Of a stretch of DNA of 64,000 bases, positions 34,928-44,347 are shown in pieces. The position numbers and the translations under genes were made by a program. Every line of letters begins with the position of its first letter. The stretch's first letter is position 1. The notes under the pieces are model-generated. The model made no database searches. It saw nothing but the letters and a program-made list of their open reading frames with translations, and had not been told where the DNA came from. The stretch comes from Sulfurovum sp. GTDB taxonomy: Bacteria > Campylobacterota > Campylobacteria > Campylobacterales > Sulfurovaceae. The stretch covers positions 1-64,000 of the forward strand of contig JAMORY010000011.1 in NCBI GenBank assembly GCA_027063305.1, given 5' to 3'.

Positions 34928-36175
34928 GTGAAGTCAGATGACTATGATATTATCGTGATTGGAGCCGGTGCGGCAGGAATGTTCGCAGCCATTACCGCTG
35001 CACGTCAGGGGAAGTGTGTGCTTGTGCTGGAGAAGTTGCCTAAGATCGGTACGAAGCTTAAAGCAACGGGAGGCGGACGCTGTAACCTGACCAATACGCT
35101 GGAGAGTGAACGTTTCATGGAGTCGTTCGGAAGAGAAGGACGTTTTATGCGTTCTGCACTGCACGCTTTCGACCACCATGCCTTGGTTACCTTCTTAGAA
35201 GAAATAGGGGTCAAGAGCCATGCACCTGACGGATTTCGCATCTTTCCCGTCACACATAAAGCGACAACCATTATTGAGGCTCTGGAGCGGGAGATGTCAA
35301 GGCTTGGCATTACGGTGCTTTGCGGATGTCGGGTCGATAGGTTACTTGATGAAGCTATGCGGGTTCAAGGGGTGAAGCTGGATGACGGACGCTCTTTTTA
35401 TGCTACAAAGGTGATCGTGGCAACGGGTGGCAAGGGGTATCCTCAGCTGGGTGCGGAGGGAGACGGCTACAAGCTCGCTTCGGAAGTAGGACATACCATT
35501 AGCGAACTCTATCCTGCGATGATGCCTCTGAAAGTTAAAGAGACGTGGATCGCCTCCTGCCGTGCCGATACCCTGCCTAAAGTGACCCTGCGTGTGGATA
35601 TGAAGAAGTATCGCAAATATCAGGCTACGGGAGATCTCATCTTTACCAAAGATGGCATACGCGGGCCTGTGGTGCTCGATTTTTCACGGGAGATCACGCC
35701 ACTGCTACACCGTTATGACGAGGTTCCGCTAGTTGCGAACTTTACCAGAGGGATGAATGAAGAGCAGGTACGAACCCTCTTTAACGAGATACGTCAAAAA
35801 GAGCCGCACTTGACGACACTGGCACTGGTAGAGTATCTGCTTCCCCATTCTGTTGCAAGTGCGCTATGTGATTTGGCAAAGGTCGTACCCGATAAGGGTT
35901 TCAAAAAGCAGACAGGAAAAGCTAGAGAGCGGCTTATTCAGCTATTGGCATGGACACCGTTGACCGTTACGGGGCACGAGGGTTTTAAGATGGCGATGAT
36001 CACCCGCGGAGGTGTCAAACTAAAGGAGATCGAACCTCGAACGATGGAGAGTCGAAAAGTGCAAGGGCTCTACTTCTGTGGAGAGGTATTGGACCTCGAC
36101 GGACCTTGTGGCGGCTACAACCTTCAGTGGTCATTCTCCAGTGGTTATCTCGCGGGGTTGAGTGCTGCGCTCTGA
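34928..36175 (+). CDS. BaiN/HI0933-like flavoprotein
   Basis: A 415-residue FAD-dependent oxidoreductase. The N-terminal dinucleotide fold is IVIGAGAAGM, followed by KATGGGRCNLTN, a hallmark of the HI0933/BaiN (YhiN) family. GPCGGYNLQWSFSSG closes the FAD site. Substrate is unknown for most members. I start at GTG 34928, with GGAAAGG 7 bases upstream; the frame is open to 34889 without homology. Its last 45 bases overlap the convergent kinase gene. Confidence 0.9.
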   Translation: MKSDDYDIIVIGAGAAGMFAAITAARQGKCVLVLEKLPKIGTKLKATGGGRCNLTNTLESERFMESFGREGRFMRSALHAFDHHALVTFLEEIGVKSHAPDGFRIFPVTHKATTIIEALEREMSRLGITVLCGCRVDRLLDEAMRVQGVKLDDGRSFYATKVIVATGGKGYPQLGAEGDGYKLASEVGHTISELYPAMMPLKVKETWIASCRADTLPKVTLRVDMKKYRKYQATGDLIFTKDGIRGPVVLDFSREITPLLHRYDEVPLVANFTRGMNEEQVRTLFNEIRQKEPHLTTLALVEYLLPHSVASALCDLAKVVPDKGFKKQTGKARERLIQLLAWTPLTVTGHEGFKMAMITRGGVKLKEIEPRTMESRKVQGLYFCGEVLDLDGPCGGYNLQWSFSSGYLAGLSAAL

Positions 36176-37408
36176 GTCATTTTCATTCAGAAAGAGCACA
36201 ATGAAACATGCACCGTTCGCACGGTTCTCAACGGTGAGTTCGGCATGGTGCTTTCGTGCGATACGCTGACTCATATAGAGTCCTATTCCTGTTCCTTCCC
36301 CCTCCTCTTTGGTCGTGGTGTTGGCATCAAAGAGCGTATCGAGGATCTCTTCGGGGATACCTCCGGCGTTATCTTCTATCTCTAGACGCGGATGATCGCC
36401 GGTGTGGTTGATGAGGCGAATGATAATGGAGCGTTTTTGTATCCTACGCTCGATAAAGGCATCTTTGGCATTGTTGATGATATTGAGAATAAGGTGTTTG
36501 AACTCGTTCTCGAACCCGTTGACAATGATCTCGTCCGTTTGTGCGATCTTAACGAGAATACGGTTCTTTAAGATGTCGTCCTTGGCAAGGAAGAGTGCCG
36601 AGTTGACGACATCGAGGAGCTTGAAGTCGCTGCGCTCTTTGTTTGGACGGAAGAATGAGCGGAACTCATCGAGGGTATTGACCATGTGGTCGATCTGAAG
36701 CTGAATATCTTTTCTGAACTTCTCGATATAGGCTTGATCCACGTTGCCCTCTTCAAAATCGTTGCGGATCATTTCACTATAGAGCATTAAGGCATTGAGC
36801 GGTTGTTTCCATTGATGTGCGACCGAATCCATCATCTCGCCTATCATTGCCATTTTTGACTGCTGGATGAGCATCTCCTCTTGCGCGATACGGAGGCGGT
36901 ACTCTTCGCTCTCACGTTTTTGTGCCCGTATAATGTGATGGGTTCGCGCATTGAGACTATCGACAAGTATTCCGATCTCACTTTTATTGTCGAACTGGAT
37001 CGTATGGTAGGTATCTTTCTCCTGTAGTTGTTCGATCAGCTTTTCGATGGGACGTACGAAGAGCGCACGCAGAATGAAATAGCCAATAAGTGTGGCAAGG
37101 AGGGTAATGACAAGGGTTCGCCACCGTACTTCATCGATGATCTTTGAGAATGTGTCGTGCTGTCTGGGTGCATGCATAAAGGAGGGGTCGTTCTTTAGCA
37201 GTGTGAATATCTCCGCTTTGGAAAGGTTGCATTCACTGTGTTTGGTCAAGAGTACGGCGGCACGCTCGGCACTTATTTCGGAGGTGCGCGTCATTACTTC
37301 TTGTGGGTTGATCATGGAGAATGTACGGATGATACTAATAAGGTAGATCATGAAGATCAAGACAAAAAAGCCGATCATCTTCACTTTTAGACTGTTATAC
37401 CACTTCAT
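36131..37408 (-). CDS. Membrane-bound sensor histidine kinase
   Basis: A 425-residue kinase. One membrane helix (about 8-30), a short periplasmic part of about 70 residues with the single Cys in HSECNLSK, and a second helix (WRTLVITLLATLIGYFI) lead into a HAMP-like linker and a coiled coil. The H-box is DSVAHQWKQPLNAL, and the HATPase has NIINNAKDAF, DNAGGIP and GEGTGIGLYMS. I start at 37408, with AAAGGTG 5 bases upstream. No response regulator adjoins it. Its end overlaps the flavoprotein gene by 45 bases. Confidence 0.9.
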   Translation of the reverse strand: MKWYNSLKVKMIGFFVLIFMIYLISIIRTFSMINPQEVMTRTSEISAERAAVLLTKHSECNLSKAEIFTLLKNDPSFMHAPRQHDTFSKIIDEVRWRTLVITLLATLIGYFILRALFVRPIEKLIEQLQEKDTYHTIQFDNKSEIGILVDSLNARTHHIIRAQKRESEEYRLRIAQEEMLIQQSKMAMIGEMMDSVAHQWKQPLNALMLYSEMIRNDFEEGNVDQAYIEKFRKDIQLQIDHMVNTLDEFRSFFRPNKERSDFKLLDVVNSALFLAKDDILKNRILVKIAQTDEIIVNGFENEFKHLILNIINNAKDAFIERRIQKRSIIIRLINHTGDHPRLEIEDNAGGIPEEILDTLFDANTTTKEEGEGTGIGLYMSQRIARKHHAELTVENRANGACFIVLFLNENDSERSTQPREITTGE

Positions 37409-37553
37409 ATGCACCTTTAGTTCGCTCAAGTGCTTCAATTATATCAAACGATATGTTAAGTTCTTGTATAAATGGAGATGAAAGTGTGGGAATACACCAA
37501 TGGTTAACCAAAGTGTATTAAGATGGTGGGAAAATCAATACGATGGATCACTT

Positions 37554-38894
37554 ATGGCGTTACGACCGATACCGATTATCATACTTCTTACCGTGTTCAT
37601 AGCCGCCTCATTGCAGGCTGACTATACGCTCAAACCAAGCAAACGCAAATCCAGCCGTATCGACCATATGCCAAAAGCCGTGGTGGCTGATATGCACCGC
37701 ATTCCCCAAGATCCTGCCTTCTATGCCAAGCAGATCAAACCGTGGTCAAAGTGGCGACAGAAGCGTGCGGACGAGGTTTTTAACAAAAAGTACTTCAAAC
37801 CGTGGGAGCTGAGACGTTTGGATATTCCGGCACAGGATTTCGGCTGGGAGATACGCTTTGTGACCAAGAACGAGATCTATACCGCTTTGGGAAAACGCAT
37901 CGGGGAGCGAACCTACAAACGGTGGATAGACAACGCTAACTATGCGCAAAAAGACACCCTGCGCTACCGTGCTATTACGACCGAGCGGGTCAATGTGCGT
38001 GCGCTTCCGACCACAACGGCATTCTACCTTGATCCAAAACGTCCCGGAGAGGGATTTCCGTTCAACTACAATCAGAACTCGGCACTGCACATGAACGTAC
38101 CGTTGTATGTCTCGCACTTCTCCAAGGACAGAAAATGGGCGTTCGTGCGTGCTTCGTATGCGTTTGGATGGGTAAAGGTAAGCGATATCGCCTTTGTTGA
38201 CAACAAGTTCATCAAGCGTTTCAAGAACGGCCGGTATGCCATGACCATCAAGGATGACCTGCGTCTCTACAACGAGCGTGGCAAGGCAGTGAGCTTTGTG
38301 AAGCTTGGTACCCTCTTCCCTATCGCCAAAGACGGCAAACGCTACCTTGCTGCAGCACGTACGGCGAACGGTCAGGTACGTCTGAAGCGTGTACGCGTCG
38401 TGGAGCATGGACTTATCGCCAAAAAACCTCTGCCCTTTACGGCACGCAATGTAGCAAAAGTTGCCAAAGAGTTCTACAACGAGCCATACGGTTGGGGCGG
38501 TGGATACGGCTGTCGTGACTGCTCGGCGACCACACGCGACTTTTTAGGTGTATTTGGTATTTTCCTGCCGAGAAACTCCAGCAAACAGGCAAAGGCCGGT
38601 AAGAGCGTGCCTATTAGAGGGTTGCTAAAAAGTGCGAAGAAGCGCAAGATCATCCAAGAGGCCGAACCCTTCCGTTCGCTACTCTACGTTCCGGGACATA
38701 TTGTGCTCTATCTGGGGCAGTACAAGGGTGAGCCGGTCATTATGCATACCTATTGGGGTATCCGCAAGAATGACGGTACCAAGCTTGTTACCGGACGTAC
38801 CATCATCACCACGACAGAGCCGGGGAAAGAGCGGCGGGATGTCAGAGAGCGCAGTAAGCTTATCAACACGCTAAAAACCATTGTGAAGTTTTAG
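37554..38894 (+). CDS. SH3 and NlpC/P60 cell-wall hydrolase
   Basis: An exported peptidoglycan hydrolase of about 446 residues. MALRPIPIIILLTVFIAASLQA is split by charge into a normal signal peptide, which is why I favour the ATG at 37554 over the in-frame ATG at 37500. SH3-like regions occupy the middle. The NlpC/P60 domain has its catalytic cysteine in GCRDCSATTRDF, a His in PGHIVLYLG and a further polar residue near HTYWG. Likely an endopeptidase that trims stem peptides. Confidence 0.87.
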   Translation: MALRPIPIIILLTVFIAASLQADYTLKPSKRKSSRIDHMPKAVVADMHRIPQDPAFYAKQIKPWSKWRQKRADEVFNKKYFKPWELRRLDIPAQDFGWEIRFVTKNEIYTALGKRIGERTYKRWIDNANYAQKDTLRYRAITTERVNVRALPTTTAFYLDPKRPGEGFPFNYNQNSALHMNVPLYVSHFSKDRKWAFVRASYAFGWVKVSDIAFVDNKFIKRFKNGRYAMTIKDDLRLYNERGKAVSFVKLGTLFPIAKDGKRYLAAARTANGQVRLKRVRVVEHGLIAKKPLPFTARNVAKVAKEFYNEPYGWGGGYGCRDCSATTRDFLGVFGIFLPRNSSKQAKAGKSVPIRGLLKSAKKRKIIQEAEPFRSLLYVPGHIVLYLGQYKGEPVIMHTYWGIRKNDGTKLVTGRTIITTTEPGKERRDVRERSKLINTLKTIVKF

Positions 38895-38900
38895 ATCTTT

Positions 38901-38970
38901 GTTGGGTGGGTAATTGCCCTCCACGTATGTAAAATTGAATATTTTACATCGGACTAAAGCCCACCCTACA
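38901..38970. repeat. Compound palindrome, GTAGGG-type repeat
   Basis: Outer arms GGGTGGG and CCCACCC enclose an inner perfect hairpin ATGTAAAAT-TGAAT-ATTTTACAT. The arm words GGGTGGG.AATTGCCC and CCCACCCTAC recur at 50187-50258. It lies between the NlpC/P60 gene and rsmD. Confidence 0.7.
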
Positions 38971-38987
38971 CGCAACTATGGTAAAAT

Positions 38988-39632
38988 ATGCTTATGAAAT
39001 ATCAAGACAGACAACAAGACAGACAACGAAGAGGAAAAGAGAAGATCAAACTCTTTACCACTACCATCATTGCAGGTGAGTTCAAAGGTAAACAGATCGA
39101 GATCCCCGATATCTCTACTACACGAAGCTCCAAATCCATTTTGAAAGAGTCGTTCTTTAACACCATTCAGTTCGAGATCATCGACCGTAACTTCGTCGAG
39201 GTCTTTGCCGGAAGCGGATCGGTCGGGCTTGAAGCGCTCAGCCGCGGGGCGGCACAGTGTTACTTTATGGAGTATAACAAGATCGCCTTCCGTTCACTGG
39301 AGAACAACATCCGCCAGACCGACCCAAGCCGCTGTCATGCCCTTTTTGGAGACAGCTTTGAGAACTTCTCAACACTCTATGACCTTATCAAACGTCAAGG
39401 AAGAAAGACCTACTTCTACTTCGATCCGCCCTTCTCCACTCGTGACGGCATGGATGACATCTACGACAAGACCATCGCCCTCATCGAGCAGATAGAGCCT
39501 GAAGTGTGCGAAATGGTCGCAGTCGAGCACATGACCAATCTTACTATGCCTGAAGAGGTAGGTGCATTACAAAAGAGTAAAAAGAAGAAGTTTGGGCGTT
39601 CAACCCTGACCTATTACAAACCTAAAGCATAA
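38988..39632 (+). CDS. rsmD: 16S rRNA (guanine-966-N2) methyltransferase
   Basis: RsmD-like enzyme of 214 residues. The N-terminal GEFKGKQIEIPD and TRSSKSILKESFFN fit the family, motif I is EVFAGSGSVGLEAL, and the catalytic motif is DPPF. It methylates G966 of 16S rRNA. An ATG two codons on (38994) is possible. Preceded by a compound palindrome and followed by another repeat, so it is probably monocistronic. Confidence 0.9.
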   Translation: MLMKYQDRQQDRQRRGKEKIKLFTTTIIAGEFKGKQIEIPDISTTRSSKSILKESFFNTIQFEIIDRNFVEVFAGSGSVGLEALSRGAAQCYFMEYNKIAFRSLENNIRQTDPSRCHALFGDSFENFSTLYDLIKRQGRKTYFYFDPPFSTRDGMDDIYDKTIALIEQIEPEVCEMVAVEHMTNLTMPEEVGALQKSKKKKFGRSTLTYYKPKA

Positions 39633-39644
39633 TACCATTTTCCC

Positions 39645-39730
39645 AAAAGGGTAACCATAAGGGTTACCCCCCTACAAATAGAAAATATACCCTCCATTTG
39701 CCTGTAGGGGCAACCTTTGTGGTTGCCTTT
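39645..39730. repeat. Palindromic repeats after rsmD
   Basis: Two hairpins in tandem: GGTAACC-ATAAG-GGTTACC and GGCAACC-TTTGT-GGTTGCC, with CCCCTAC and GTAGGGG facing each other between them. The words CTGTAGGGGCA and CCCCCTACA resemble those at 30.1 kb and 50.2 kb. The second hairpin ends in TTTATT and could terminate rsmD. Confidence 0.65.
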
Positions 39731-39790
39731 ATTACGTTTGTTTACTCTTAGCCGTTAACACATGCTATAATAAATGAAAAAAGAAGTAAG

Positions 39791-40543
39791 ATGAGAAAAA
39801 AAGAAGATCATATCGCCCTCTTTATCGACTGCGACAACATTTCGCACCGTTCGATCGAGGGTATTATTAACGAACTAAGTAAGTACGGGGTGGTGAACAT
39901 CCGCCAGGCGTACGGCAACTGGACCAAAGAGAACCTCAAGAACTGGGAGGACAAACTCTTGGAGTTTGCCATCAAGCCCATTCAGCAGTTTGATTACTCC
40001 AAGAACAAGAACGCAACAGACATCCTCATGACCATCGATGCCATTGACCTGCTGCATACCAAGGACATTGATGCATTTGCCTTTGCTACGAGTGATTCGG
40101 ACTTTACGCCGGTGGTAATGCGCGTACAGGCAGAGGGCATCAAAGTATTCGGCTTTGGGGAGAAGAAGACACCCAAGCCTTTTATGGCGGCGTGTTCGCA
40201 GTTCATCTTTACCGAGAACCTTATGGGAAATACCGAAGATGAGAACAGTGTTGAGACACCGGTGCAAAAAGAGCAACGCAGAAAGAACGGCAAACAGTTA
40301 AGACAGGACAGCTGGCTGGTCAACCTGCTACGTACGGCAGTAGAGCAGACAGCTGACGATTACGGCTGGGCGAACCTCTCGGAAGTAGGACAGTACATCA
40401 ACAATAAATCCTCCTTCTCTCCACTCAACTACGGCTACAAGAAGCTCAGCTCGCTCATCAAAGAGATCGACTTGTTCGATGTCGCCTACGATGATGTGAG
40501 TAAACAGATGAGTATCCGTGACAAACGTTGGAAGGGGCAGTAA
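39791..40543 (+). CDS. NYN domain (LabA/DUF88) protein with OST-HTH domain
   Basis: A 250-residue putative ribonuclease. The NYN/PIN-like domain (about 5-145) has acidic residues in FIDCDNISH, NATDILM and SDSDFTPVV, expected to bind metal. The C-terminal part (about 170-245, with LLRTAVEQT and the later YGYKKLSSLI) fits an OST-HTH/LOTUS RNA-binding domain. RNA cleavage is inferred from the fold. The deaminase gene begins 3 bases after its stop. Confidence 0.85.
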   Translation: MRKKEDHIALFIDCDNISHRSIEGIINELSKYGVVNIRQAYGNWTKENLKNWEDKLLEFAIKPIQQFDYSKNKNATDILMTIDAIDLLHTKDIDAFAFATSDSDFTPVVMRVQAEGIKVFGFGEKKTPKPFMAACSQFIFTENLMGNTEDENSVETPVQKEQRRKNGKQLRQDSWLVNLLRTAVEQTADDYGWANLSEVGQYINNKSSFSPLNYGYKKLSSLIKEIDLFDVAYDDVSKQMSIRDKRWKGQ

Positions 40544-40545
40544 TA

Positions 40546-41010
40546 GTGGCGGAGAGGTTCATGCAAGTTGCCATTGAAGAGGCACAAAAAGGTGTGAGTG
40601 CAGGTGACGGCGGTCCTTTTGGTGCGGTGATCGTCAAAGATGGCGAGATCATTGCCAAGGCACACAACGAGGTAGTCAAAGAGAACGACCCTACCGCACA
40701 TGCAGAGATCCTTGCGATACGGCGTGCTTCGGCACGGCTTGGAACATATGTGCTGGGAGGGTGTGTACTCTATACCACCGGAGAGCCCTGTCCAATGTGC
40801 TTTTCAGCTATTCACTGGGCGCATATCGATAAGGTCTACTATTGCAATACCAAAGAGGATGCGGAGGCTATTGGATTTGATGATGCTTTTATTACGAAGG
40901 TGCTTTGCAAGGAGATCCCCTCTCCTATTCCTTTTGTCCGACTCTCTTCCAATAGCTGTCGAAAACTCTTTATTACGTGGTACACAAGCCCAAATAGAAA
41001 GCCTTACTAA
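40546..41010 (+). CDS. Nucleoside/guanine deaminase
   Basis: A 154-residue zinc deaminase. HAEI supplies the zinc His and catalytic Glu, and PCPMC the two zinc cysteines. GDGGPFGAVIVKDG and the C-terminal aromatic segment are closest to guanine deaminases, though cytidine or tRNA substrates are not excluded. I start at GTG 40546, with GAAGGGG upstream; ATG 40561 also has a ribosome binding site. It overlaps the convergent helicase by 4 bases. Confidence 0.87.
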   Translation: MAERFMQVAIEEAQKGVSAGDGGPFGAVIVKDGEIIAKAHNEVVKENDPTAHAEILAIRRASARLGTYVLGGCVLYTTGEPCPMCFSAIHWAHIDKVYYCNTKEDAEAIGFDDAFITKVLCKEIPSPIPFVRLSSNSCRKLFITWYTSPNRKPY

Positions 41011-43061
41011 GTAGTCTTATTACCCTTTGTTTCAGCTTCGACGAACTCTCCTTTTATAAGCCCCGCTTCATGGAGGAACTGGGAGGGTTTGTAATCGACC
41101 TTCTTTAGTTTGTCATACTTTGCCAAGGAAAGGTAGAGTTTATCTTTGGCGCGTGTAACGGCCACATAGAAAAGCCTTCTTTCCTCTTCGATAGAGCTCA
41201 TCATACGGCGGTTTGGAAAACGTCCGTCCACCAGATCGACCACATAGACTTCAGGAAACTCCAATCCTTTGGATGCATGTACCGTAAGCAGGTTCACCCC
41301 TTCGCCCTCACTCAGCTCTCCACCGCCAAGTACCATCGCATTGACAAAACGTCTGAGTTCCTTATATTGACGAGAGAGGTTCAGTAGCAGGTTCGCTTTA
41401 CGGATGATACGCTCACGAGCCGTTTTGCGTTTCTCTTCATCGATCTCACCGTTCTTGAGGCGTCCACGCTGTTTGGAAAGCATCTCGACGATCCCTTCGT
41501 AAAGGCGGGACGAGAGTGCGGTTTGAAGTACGGCGGAGGGGTCCTCTTGATGTTTGACATGACGCATCAGGCTGTAGAAGCGCTCAAAGAACTTCACCCC
41601 CTCCTGTGTGAGCTTTGGGTGCTTGAGTAGTGGATGGTTATAGACCTCTTGAGGCAGTTCAAGGTGGCGAAATCGGGTTGCCGAACCTATTTCGAAGTCA
41701 TCATCGAAAAGTCCGAGCTGGACGTTCTTTTTGGGATTGAGCTTGGGAAGTTCCTTTTCGATAGGGTGCAGTACGCCCTGCATGAAGCTACCACGCCCAA
41801 AGTGGATGAAGCACTGGAACATCTCTTTGGAGAGTGCTGAGCCAACACCTCCTGCATATTCGAAAATATGAATGAACGCCATCATATCTTTGGGATTGAC
41901 CAGCAAAGAGAGGATATCTAACAAGAACTTGATCTCTTTGGCATCGAAAAAGCTGGTACCTCCCTTGCGTTTACAGCTTATGCCCATCTCTCTTAGGCTC
42001 GCTTCTATCCCGTCGGCAGAGGAGTTGTTACGGAAGATGACGGCAATGTCATTGTTGGGAACATGCGTATGCTTAATGGAGTGCGCGATCGCCTGATACT
42101 GCTCGAAGAGGTCATTGTAGATAAGAAGCTTGGGTGAGTAGGACTTGCCGTGCCGCCCTACTTCAAGTTTTTTTGGGTAGATGCGCTCGTTTCTTTCGAT
42201 CACCCTGTTTGCCAAGGAGAGAATGGGTGCAGTGGAACGATAGTTGGTTTTGAGGGTGAATACCTTGGCATTTGGATAGCGTTTGGAGAAGGTTGCGATA
42301 TTCTCGATATTGGCTCCGTTGAAGGCGTAGATACTCTGGTCGTAATCCCCCACACAGAAAAGTGATTTTGGTTTGAGTGAATCGATCAAGGCACTTTGTA
42401 GGGTGTTGGTGTCTTGATATTCGTCGACCAATACTTCATCAAAGGGGATGGTATGCTCCTCAAGGTGGGCTTTCATGCGTAACAGCAGATCGTTGAAAGA
42501 GGCGAACCCATAAGAGAGTTTCTCTGCTTCGAACTCTTCAATGATGTGCATATAGGCATCCATCACCACTTCATGCTCGGGATACTTCTCTAAGAACCAT
42601 ACATCGAACCCCTCAAGCGAGGCATTCTGATAGAGTGAGTACATCTCATAGAGATAGGTTGCCGAAAAGGGTGCAGTGGACAGGTTCATCCGCTCGAAAT
42701 TACGCTTCTCATAGATACTGCGAAAGAGTGTTTTGAGTTCGCTTGGCTGTTTGAGTGCAAGGTTCGGGTGCATCTCTTTGAGCCATCGGTAGCTGACCGC
42801 ATGGAAGGTTCCCGACTCGATCTTTGAGACCACGCGTTTTGGGAAAAACCGCTCCAGACGGGCGATCATCTCTCCGGCTGCTTTATTGGTAAAGGTAAGA
42901 AGCAGGATCTTTTGCGGTTTGATACCGCTTTGGAGAAGGTGGGCGATACGCCCGACGATCGTAGAGGTCTTTCCCGTACCTGCCGATGCGATGATAAGGT
43001 TATGTCCTAGTGGTGCGGTAGCAGCGCTGAGCTGTTCCGCATTGAGGGATGAGAGTGGCAC
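41007..43061 (-). CDS. UvrD/Rep-type ATP-dependent DNA helicase
   Basis: Superfamily 1A helicase of 684 residues. Motifs in order: Walker A ASAGTGKTST, Ia LTFTNKAAGEM, II DEYQDTN, III GDYDQSIYAFNGA, IV-like NYRST, V HASKGLEFPEV and VI VAVTRAKDKLYLS. It unwinds DNA 3'-5' in repair or replication restart. It starts at GTG 1 base after the stop of the small gene upstream. Confidence 0.94.
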   Translation of the reverse strand: MPLSSLNAEQLSAATAPLGHNLIIASAGTGKTSTIVGRIAHLLQSGIKPQKILLLTFTNKAAGEMIARLERFFPKRVVSKIESGTFHAVSYRWLKEMHPNLALKQPSELKTLFRSIYEKRNFERMNLSTAPFSATYLYEMYSLYQNASLEGFDVWFLEKYPEHEVVMDAYMHIIEEFEAEKLSYGFASFNDLLLRMKAHLEEHTIPFDEVLVDEYQDTNTLQSALIDSLKPKSLFCVGDYDQSIYAFNGANIENIATFSKRYPNAKVFTLKTNYRSTAPILSLANRVIERNERIYPKKLEVGRHGKSYSPKLLIYNDLFEQYQAIAHSIKHTHVPNNDIAVIFRNNSSADGIEASLREMGISCKRKGGTSFFDAKEIKFLLDILSLLVNPKDMMAFIHIFEYAGGVGSALSKEMFQCFIHFGRGSFMQGVLHPIEKELPKLNPKKNVQLGLFDDDFEIGSATRFRHLELPQEVYNHPLLKHPKLTQEGVKFFERFYSLMRHVKHQEDPSAVLQTALSSRLYEGIVEMLSKQRGRLKNGEIDEEKRKTARERIIRKANLLLNLSRQYKELRRFVNAMVLGGGELSEGEGVNLLTVHASKGLEFPEVYVVDLVDGRFPNRRMMSSIEEERRLFYVAVTRAKDKLYLSLAKYDKLKKVDYKPSQFLHEAGLIKGEFVEAETKGNKTT

Positions 43062-43400
43062 TTATGCGTGACCGATGATGTAGTATGTGTTTTTGTTCTC
43101 TACTTTTTGAAGCTTGAGCTTATATTTGTCCGCCCAGTGCTCTACCAATACGTTGAATGCGCTCAAGTTGTCTGCATTGGAGTCCTCATCACACTTGATC
43201 TTCAGGTGGTCAACGGAATTGGACATAGCGATATACCCTTTTTCAACGGCAAGCGTATCGGCAAACGAAGGGATATGTGGGAGGAACTTCTCCAAACCTT
43301 CAGTGTTTGCGATGATCTTCTCCATCTGTGCGAGTGTCTGCTCCGTTACGTTGTAACCGAGCTGCTTCAAAAGTGCTTCGGGGGTGAGTTCTAAATGCAT
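43062..43400 (-). CDS. Conserved small protein of unknown function
   Basis: A 112-residue soluble protein, acidic at its N terminus (LTPEALLKQLGY) with a C-terminal strand-rich part (YKLKLQKVENKNTYYIIG). I recognise no family. The ATG at 43400 follows GAGGATCATTC. It is directly upstream of the helicase with a 0-base gap, so the two are likely cotranscribed. Confidence 0.75.
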   Translation of the reverse strand: MHLELTPEALLKQLGYNVTEQTLAQMEKIIANTEGLEKFLPHIPSFADTLAVEKGYIAMSNSVDHLKIKCDEDSNADNLSAFNVLVEHWADKYKLKLQKVENKNTYYIIGHA

Positions 43401-43489
43401 GAATGATCCTCGTGTTAAAATAGAATTTAAGAAGGGGATTGTATCGAATTTTTGATTAGGGTTGGAAACGGTATAAGCCGATACCACCC

Positions 43490-44080
43490 TTATGGGGTAT
43501 CGACCATCTCTATGAGCGCTTTGTAGTGCTCGACGTTCTGAAAAGCTTTTTCATAACGCCAGCGCAGTACGAACTCGATGATCTCGTTCTTCAGTCCCTC
43601 GTCCAGTTTCTCCGCTTTTCCGAAGTAGCCTAAAGAGACGTTCTTTGCCTTTTTCTTACCGTTCTTGTCCGGTTCGTAAGTGATGGCGATCACTTGAATG
43701 TACTTCCCTTCTCTGACCTGACCGAAATCCTCCTCTTTCAACCCGATACCTGAAAGGTTCATCGCCTTGTAATGAAAGATATTCTCGAATGAAGGGGACT
43801 TCTCATAAATGTTCAGTTTCTCGTAGAGCGTACGAAGTCTGTCGATATTGGCATCTCTGACTGTTTTGGATGTATGTTTTGGGGTGAAGAGCGGCGGTGG
43901 TGTCGCCTCCTGTGTCTGTTCTGGCTGAGGAGCTTTTTCCGGGGTCTCTTGTTTGATCTCTGTAAGGGGTGCAGCCGCTATGGTTGCCTGTGTGGGCTGC
44001 ACCTCTTTTTTCTGTTTCTGCTCAAGCTTCTCCTCCAGTTTACTGGTAAGGGCTCTAAGCTTGTCTAAACTAGTTGACAT
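43490..44080 (-). CDS. Hypothetical protein with proline-rich linker
   Basis: A 196-residue protein. An N-terminal helix (LDKLRALTSKLEEKLEQKQ) is followed by a Pro/Glu/Thr/Gln linker (about 28-70) and a C-terminal domain (about 75-195) with a GYFG strand motif and an aromatic last helix. There is no signal peptide. I do not recognise a family. RBS AGGAAA lies before the ATG at 44080. Confidence 0.7.
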   Translation of the reverse strand: MSTSLDKLRALTSKLEEKLEQKQKKEVQPTQATIAAAPLTEIKQETPEKAPQPEQTQEATPPPLFTPKHTSKTVRDANIDRLRTLYEKLNIYEKSPSFENIFHYKAMNLSGIGLKEEDFGQVREGKYIQVIAITYEPDKNGKKKAKNVSLGYFGKAEKLDEGLKNEIIEFVLRWRYEKAFQNVEHYKALIEMVDTP

Positions 44081-44347
44081 CACATTTCCTGTTATCTTTT
44101 ACGTTATTGAATCTCCGTATATCCGAACCATAGGGATAGTTTATCGTTCAAATATTAGAAAATATACTACATCATTACTAATAGAACCTTTAAAATGATA
44201 GTGAATAATATGAATTTTTTTATTTTTTAATGTAAAAATATCCAAATATGCTGATATTATAAAATATTTCACCTTAAACGCTCTAGATTAACCTACCTTT
44301 GGATAAAATATCCCCCTTAATATGAACGAGAAGAAGGATGGAAAAGA